Positions 59,007 to 64,000 of a stretch of 64,000 nucleotides of DNA are shown here, piece by piece; the first letter of the stretch is position 1; the number at the start of each line of letters is the position of its first letter. Source of the stretch: Streptococcus oralis (GTDB lineage: Bacteria; Bacillota; Bacilli; Lactobacillales; Streptococcaceae); contig NZ_QEWJ01000005.1 in the NCBI RefSeq assembly GCF_004127215.1, positions 62,001-126,000 on the forward strand, given 5' to 3'. The notes beneath the pieces are model-generated. The model made no database searches. It had not been told where the DNA came from and saw only the letters and a list, made by a program, of their open reading frames with translations. Position numbers and translations under genes: made by a program.

Positions 59007-61118
59007 TTAGTTACCTCCTATTCCAACTAAGTGATTGAAATAAAGACCCTCCGCCTTACTATAATCATCATAGGTAAAATTATAATCTTTAATATCCTGT
59101 GTTACATTTTGGAATTCATTCAATCCTTTTACGAGCTTTTCTCCACCCAGTTGCTCAGGAGAAATGCTGCCATCCCCACTGAAAAGAGCTTTCACTTCCT
59201 CTGTATAGTCCCCAGATGGTTCAATCGCATTCAATTTTCTTTCTAGTTTATCTAAATCATCAACTGCTTTTGCTACATTATTTGGGTTTTGCTCTAAAAT
59301 CCGACGGAAATAATAACCTCGTAAACCATTTTGCTGGAGGTCTGCCATCCGAAGATTGGCCTCAAAGTCATAACGAGATTGACCAGAAATATGCTTATAG
59401 CTATTTCCTTCTTTTATTGCTGTAGCACCTGTATCCATTTCTTGATTTAAAAGATCGTTATCCATTTTTTCCAACTCTGATTGAATCTTTTGAGCTTTCT
59501 CAAAATGTTCTAAGAAACCACCAGCAACATGTGAACTAGCTTTTTTTATATTCTTATATTTTTTAAAATCAGTTTCACTCAGTGCCTTTGTACCATTTTT
59601 AGCTATAGCATCAAATATGTTTTTCTCCTCTTTGGTTGCTGCTGCTGCTTCTACCATATTCCAAAAGAAACCTGCAGCCGGGTTCATAGATACAATGTTC
59701 TTAGTTGTATTATAAGCCGATTCCAGCCATAAACGGTCTTTTTGCTTTCTAAGTTCTTCCATTTTATCTAATTTTTTAAGCTGATCCTGCTCCTTATAAC
59801 TACTTACACTAATCGTTTCAGAGCCATCTTTTCGATCTATTCCTAAATCTTGGATTGTAAAGGTATATTCACCATTCTTCTTCGAAGAGGTAAAACTTCC
59901 TGCTTTAATATTTCGTTTAGTCGTCGCTGTAAAATCACCAATTTCCCCATTGCCTAGAGAAACTCTTTTAGCCGTAATTGTGGTCTTTCCAAATTTTTCA
60001 GTATTCATATACGTTAAAATATTATTTAGACGACCATAGCGAACGGAGGTTTCCTTTAATGCTTTTAAGCGTTCTTTTGCTTCCTCTTCCTCTTTTAACC
60101 ATTCTTCATACTCTTTACTATTGTAGTCTTTTGGCATAGGCTTTCTCAACGATTGCCCCTTAGCATTAAGGCCATCTACAATCGTATCAATACTAGATGA
60201 TAATTTCGCTGTATAGACTTGAACCTCTTTCACATCTCGATTAGAAAGAACCTCAAAGAATGCCCCTAATCCATCAACTTCACCTTTCTCAGCAGCCTTT
60301 TCTAGACGATTGGCAACTAGCATCGTCGTTGGGAGACTAGCATCATCCACTTTCGCTCTGGCTAATTTTTCAAAATAGTCTTTTTTTGTCTTATATCTAG
60401 ATTCAGAAATTAAAACCTTTATGATTTCAACATCATCAGAGGTATAAGCCGCATCAAGATAATTGACATTATCCTGTCTTAAGTCACCTCGTTGGATAGC
60501 ATCCAAAATATTTAAAGCTGGAATAGAAGTTATGGCCTTGGCATTTTGAGTCAAAATTGCTAAAGACTCAAAGGTCTCGGCTGACTTTGTTATGTCAGTC
60601 TCTAGTTTTTCATGAGCAGTCTTAATTCCCTTATGTGTTTCCTTTCGAGACTTCACTTCCTCCAAAATCAAACTGTCAGCTGTGGAATCAAAATTAGAAA
60701 TTGTGGCATCCCCTTCTCCCATTACATCAACAGCTTGCTGAACTACTTTTATGACTTTACTTTTTACTATTGCAATTACATCACGTTGCTGGGCTTCCAA
60801 AGAGTTCGTTAGAGTGGTCATAGATTCATCATCTGTAAAAGCCAAGGAAGAAAAACCCAAACCTTTCAATTCTCCCGTAAAGGTGAAAACTTGTTGACCA
60901 TAGGTCATGACAGCTTTTGGAGCATCTTTAAATACCGTTGTTTGTATCGTATTCAACTTCTCAAAGAATGCATTAATGGCCTCTGCCTTCTCACCTTCAA
61001 GGCTAGTATTAAACTCTCGGACTGTATCACTCGCCGCTTCTTCAAAACGTCCGCCAAAACTATGAATACTAGTTCCATAGCTGTCTAAACCAGCTATATT
61101 TTTCACTTGTATCGACAT
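59007..61118 (-). CDS. LXG-domain type VII secretion effector candidate
   Basis: A 703-residue protein, MSIQVKNIAGLDSYGTSIH. The first about 200 residues are helical and contain SLEGEKAEAINAFFEKL near residue 39, the L-x-G pattern of LXG proteins. The middle is helical and charged; a beta-rich segment (about 380-440) follows; the C-terminus has no recognised toxin domain (Asn-rich, ends YFNHLVGIGGN). There is no signal peptide. It is followed 2 bp later by the anchored protein and preceded by a small helical protein. T7SS export is inferred from this context; the toxic activity, if any, is unknown. Confidence 0.65.
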   Translation of the reverse strand: MSIQVKNIAGLDSYGTSIHSFGGRFEEAASDTVREFNTSLEGEKAEAINAFFEKLNTIQTTVFKDAPKAVMTYGQQVFTFTGELKGLGFSSLAFTDDESMTTLTNSLEAQQRDVIAIVKSKVIKVVQQAVDVMGEGDATISNFDSTADSLILEEVKSRKETHKGIKTAHEKLETDITKSAETFESLAILTQNAKAITSIPALNILDAIQRGDLRQDNVNYLDAAYTSDDVEIIKVLISESRYKTKKDYFEKLARAKVDDASLPTTMLVANRLEKAAEKGEVDGLGAFFEVLSNRDVKEVQVYTAKLSSSIDTIVDGLNAKGQSLRKPMPKDYNSKEYEEWLKEEEEAKERLKALKETSVRYGRLNNILTYMNTEKFGKTTITAKRVSLGNGEIGDFTATTKRNIKAGSFTSSKKNGEYTFTIQDLGIDRKDGSETISVSSYKEQDQLKKLDKMEELRKQKDRLWLESAYNTTKNIVSMNPAAGFFWNMVEAAAATKEEKNIFDAIAKNGTKALSETDFKKYKNIKKASSHVAGGFLEHFEKAQKIQSELEKMDNDLLNQEMDTGATAIKEGNSYKHISGQSRYDFEANLRMADLQQNGLRGYYFRRILEQNPNNVAKAVDDLDKLERKLNAIEPSGDYTEEVKALFSGDGSISPEQLGGEKLVKGLNEFQNVTQDIKDYNFTYDDYSKAEGLYFNHLVGIGGN

Positions 61119-61131
61119 CTACTTCTCCTTT

Positions 61132-61500
61132 CTAGTTGCCATTTAAAGCCATATTTAAGGCGTATCGGGCATTTGATTCTGCTAACCGAGCGCTTTGTAA
61201 ATCTGATTCTGCTTCCGAAATCTTACTATCCAGCAAAGATAAAATTTCATCCTTTTTTTCAGACAGCATTTTCTCTAATTTGTCCAAATCTTCTCTCTCT
61301 TGTTTTGCCTCGTCATCATACTTTTCGCCTGCAATATAAGATGACAACGATGAGGATGTCCAGATATCTGTAGATTCATTTTTAACGTTCTTTCGCTCAG
61401 CTTCTAATTCTGCTTTTCTACTAGCCGCTTGGCTTGTTACTGACGAAGCGCTATACAAGGCATTGGTCAACGCTATAATAGTTTCAATATCTTTAGCCAT
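61132..61500 (-). CDS. Small helical T7SS partner protein, upstream of the LXG gene
   Basis: A 122-residue charged helical protein (AELEAERKNVKNES; a long coiled coil about 65-115). It contains STDIWTSSSLSSY near residue 45, where DUF5082-like or WXG-like partners have a W-containing turn. There is no signal peptide. Located between essC and the LXG gene (13 bp before the latter), the usual place for an LXG-associated partner or targeting factor. Family not assigned with certainty. Confidence 0.55.
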   Translation of the reverse strand: MAKDIETIIALTNALYSASSVTSQAASRKAELEAERKNVKNESTDIWTSSSLSSYIAGEKYDDEAKQEREDLDKLEKMLSEKKDEILSLLDSKISEAESDLQSARLAESNARYALNMALNGN

Positions 61501-61515
61501 AGCTATCCTCCCTTT

Positions 61516-64000
61516 CTATATCATTAATACTTTCATTCTACTTGCTACCCCATCGGAAACATAGTAGTGTTCTTGTTCTTCTAATTGTAGCTCACGAACA
61601 GGTCTATTTGTGACAGTCAGAACTGATTGTTCGCTTAAGCGAAGGCCGATAACAGCCTGCTTATAAGCACGAGCAGTTTTTGAGACCACATCAATGTGTT
61701 TAGTAATCAACGGAGAACTCATTACAAGAGAACCATATCCAGCTCGTATTCCTTTATCTAGGACATAAGCCAACGTATCAAGCGCTTCTGAGTTTAATTC
61801 TACCACTAATTCGGTTAAATTGTAAACAACCACCGTTGCGACATGGTCTCGCTGTTTGCCTTCTAACCGTTCCTGAATCTTGAATTCCATCATATCTAAG
61901 CCTTCTAGATATTCCTCTGGACTTGCAAGAATCGTCACTCCTTCCATTTCAGGTAAGTTATGATACTTCGGTGCCAAGACGATGACTTTCTGTTTCCCTT
62001 TGGCAATGTGTCTCACCAAGGCTGTCATCTGCTCTTCTTTATCTGTTAGGTAGAGAAGATTGCCTTTAGCCAGGTTCCAAGTAACGGGCTCAACTGTTTC
62101 CAAGTCAAGTCCTAATGGCACGAGGCCGTGTTCATAGGCAGTCTGCACGCTTGCTCGGCTATAGAAGTCTTTCTCTGTCAACTCCTCTGGCACCATCGGA
62201 ATGGCACTTGGGCGTTGGCCTGTCCAAGCTTCTTGGAGGGAAGCGACTGCTTGGCGCAGGTTGTTAAGGACTTGGGTGTCATTGGCTCCATAAACTGGGA
62301 GTGCCAGCTGGATGACATCCACCTCTTCACGCTTCATAAGGGCACGTCCCTTGATATCTTCCATAGTCATAGCAAGTGGCGTAGAGCCCACGATGGCTCG
62401 CACTTCACCTGCCTCATTTTGTGGTAGGCTCAACTGGTGCTTGAAGTTCGAGTAGAGTTGAGCACGGAGGTTGGTCTGGCGACCGGCTGTCACCAAGAGG
62501 TGAACCCCGATACTGAGACCTTCACGAGAGATACGCACCAAGAGCTTGAAAAGTTCCGCCTCATAGGCTTCTTCCTTAAAGGCTTCATAGCTATCTAAGA
62601 GGATGACAATGGCCGGTTCTTCCTGACCACTAGCCTGACGGTAGAGTTCCAAGGTCCCAACTCCATAGTCCGCAAGGAGTTTCTTACGACGGTTGAGTTC
62701 TTTCTCCATGATTCGTACAAACTTAGAGATCTTCTCCGTTTGGTCCAGAAGCATGGTATCCGCCACCTGTGGAAGCTTAGACAATGGAGCCAAACCATTG
62801 GTACCAAAGTCCATCAAGTACATGGTAAGGGCCTTGGGACTGAATTTGCGAGCCAAGTCCATACCAGCAGTCTGAAGGAAGGTGGTCTTTCCTGTACCCG
62901 GACTTCCGTAAAGGAGGATATGACCATCCTTGGAGAGATTGATAGAGACAGCTTCCTGCTTCTGGGCCTGCGGGATATCCGCCATCCCCAAGAGGACAGA
63001 GAGTGGTTTCTCTTGTGTCCAGGCTACTGTCGGTTGCACTTCTTCCAGCTCGTCTAGCGTAATGCGCTCCTTAAGTGGTGGCAACCATGGCTGTGGTACT
63101 GGAGGAATTTCTTGTTCTTCACACAAGAGCTGGATATGGTGCACTATCGCATCCAACTCTGTCGGAACTTCCTTGATCTCATCCACATCTTCTAAGCCTG
63201 ATAGATCTTCATTCAAGATCTCATATTGGCCCAATTCATTGATTAGGTAGATGGTATGATCTTCGATCCCCATATCGTCCTTGTCCGGCTGGTAATCTGC
63301 CCCTGACCAGGCTGACTGGAAGAGCTCATAGACTTCGTTATTCCCGACCTGTAGATAGGCACGTCCTGTCTGGGTAATCTCGGCCGCGTCCGGTGTATGA
63401 AGCATTTCATTGGAGTCCGAACGGTCCGCCACCTTAAGGGCGATCTTGAAGCGTGAGTTAGACCAGATCTGGTCATCCACCACACCAGATGGTTTCTGAG
63501 TAGCTAGGATCAAGTGGACCCCGAGGGAACGTCCGACCCGAGCGATGGATACCAGCTCCTTGATAAAGTCTGGCTGGTTAACCTTGAGCTCTGCGAACTC
63601 ATCTGAGATGAGAAAGAGGTGAGGGAGCGGTTCTGTCGCTTCTCCGTTTTTAAATTTCTTCTGGTATTGATTGATATGGTTGACTTCAAACTCTCCAAAG
63701 AGTCGTTCACGACGATGGATCTCCGCATTGATCGAAGCCAGAGCCCGCATAGATTGGGCACCATCCAAGTTGGTAATGGTCCCCAAGAGGTGGGGCAGGT
63801 TTTTAAAGAGATTGGCCATTCCACCACCCTTGTAGTCAATCAGCAAGAAAGCCACATCATGAGGGTGGAAGTTGACGGCAAGAGACAAGATATAGGATTG
63901 GATGGTTTCAGACTTCCCTGATCCAGTCGTCCCTGCGATCAAACCATGAGGCCCATGAGCTTTTTCATGGAGGTTGAGCTGAACAATGTCATCCTTGCCG
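61516..64000 (-). CDS. essC: Type VII secretion ATPase EssC, C-terminal part, cut by the right window edge
   Basis: FtsK/SpoIIIE-type membrane ATPase that drives T7SS export. About 828 codons are visible. The first ATPase domain has Walker A GTTGSGKSE near the right edge, LLIDYKGGGMA and a Walker B HLFLISDEF. The second has GSPGTGKTTFLQT and ILLDSYEAF. The third, C-terminal domain has a degenerate P-loop (LLYLTDKEEQMTALV), as usual in EssC. The N-terminal FHA domains and helices, and essA/essB/esxA/esaA, would lie beyond base 64000. The gene continues past the edge, as no stop or start appears. A partial copy exists at 55649-55802. Confidence 0.95.
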   Translation of the reverse strand, partial: GKDDIVQLNLHEKAHGPHGLIAGTTGSGKSETIQSYILSLAVNFHPHDVAFLLIDYKGGGMANLFKNLPHLLGTITNLDGAQSMRALASINAEIHRRERLFGEFEVNHINQYQKKFKNGEATEPLPHLFLISDEFAELKVNQPDFIKELVSIARVGRSLGVHLILATQKPSGVVDDQIWSNSRFKIALKVADRSDSNEMLHTPDAAEITQTGRAYLQVGNNEVYELFQSAWSGADYQPDKDDMGIEDHTIYLINELGQYEILNEDLSGLEDVDEIKEVPTELDAIVHHIQLLCEEQEIPPVPQPWLPPLKERITLDELEEVQPTVAWTQEKPLSVLLGMADIPQAQKQEAVSINLSKDGHILLYGSPGTGKTTFLQTAGMDLARKFSPKALTMYLMDFGTNGLAPLSKLPQVADTMLLDQTEKISKFVRIMEKELNRRKKLLADYGVGTLELYRQASGQEEPAIVILLDSYEAFKEEAYEAELFKLLVRISREGLSIGVHLLVTAGRQTNLRAQLYSNFKHQLSLPQNEAGEVRAIVGSTPLAMTMEDIKGRALMKREEVDVIQLALPVYGANDTQVLNNLRQAVASLQEAWTGQRPSAIPMVPEELTEKDFYSRASVQTAYEHGLVPLGLDLETVEPVTWNLAKGNLLYLTDKEEQMTALVRHIAKGKQKVIVLAPKYHNLPEMEGVTILASPEEYLEGLDMMEFKIQERLEGKQRDHVATVVVYNLTELVVELNSEALDTLAYVLDKGIRAGYGSLVMSSPLITKHIDVVSKTARAYKQAVIGLRLSEQSVLTVTNRPVRELQLEEQEHYYVSDGVASRMKVLMI

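Overview
The window is a chromosomal segment of a mitis/sanguinis-group Streptococcus. Evidence for this is the stkP-phpP-rsmB-fmt-priA-rpoZ-gmk block, the yqeG-yqeH-yhbY-nadD-yqeK-rsfS-yqeM-tmcAL block, gatCAB-efp-nusB, a streptococcal accessory Sec (SecA2/SecY2/Asp1-5) locus with a giant serine-rich repeat adhesin, and the beginning of a type VII secretion (T7SS) locus. I see no rRNA, tRNA, CRISPR array or recognisable insertion sequence.

Layout. (1) 1-8991, minus strand: core information and signalling genes, from ribonuclease Y (rny) and guanylate kinase down to the Ser/Thr kinase stkP, which runs off the left edge. (2) 9247-11577: an accessory patch with an AT-rich KAP-family P-loop ATPase and a yefM-yoeB toxin-antitoxin pair. 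The pair sits between two copies of the same 28-bp terminator. (3) 11649-18531, minus strand: ribosome-assembly, NAD and tRNA-modification genes, then corA. mscS (minus), sstT and an aromatic-acid-exporter-like gene (both plus) follow. (4) 21551-44414, minus strand: the serine-rich repeat protein (SRRP) locus. In transcription order it holds the adhesin gene (about 2391 codons), five glycosylation genes, secY2, asp1, asp2, asp3, secA2, asp4 and asp5. gtfA and gtfB, which normally lie between secA2 and asp4 and start glycosylation, are absent; only about 230 bp of non-coding DNA is there. A roughly 120-residue module resembling the C-terminal half of GtfB instead occurs five times in four of the five glycosylation proteins, once fused to a hexapeptide-repeat acyltransferase. 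(5) 44421-45057: a non-coding junction with a tandemly duplicated, strongly structured element. (6) 45058-54443: prfC and a ywaF-like gene (minus), then gatCAB, a zinc-ribbon/SPFH pair, efp, an Asp23-family gene and nusB (plus). (7) 54494-64000, minus strand: a CPBP protease gene with a probable frameshift, a chimeric pseudogene joining an EssC fragment to the 3' end of accA, and a T7SS cargo region. That region holds essC (cut by the right edge), an LXG-type effector candidate, small helical partner proteins, an N-terminally anchored protein, a lipoprotein and a DUF3592-like membrane protein.

How the parts work together. The SRRP locus encodes its own cargo, glycan-building enzymes and dedicated export machinery: Gtf3 and the GT8/GT2/DUF1792 enzymes should extend O-linked GlcNAc, Asp1-3 and SecA2 should deliver the glycoprotein to SecY2/Asp4/Asp5, and sortase should anchor it by LPNTG. 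The initiating GlcNAc-transferase must be supplied from elsewhere or replaced. In the T7SS region, EssC should drive export of the LXG protein with its small helical partners, and the anchored protein next to it is a candidate immunity or accessory factor. The accA fragment with its own terminator suggests the T7SS locus was inserted at accA.
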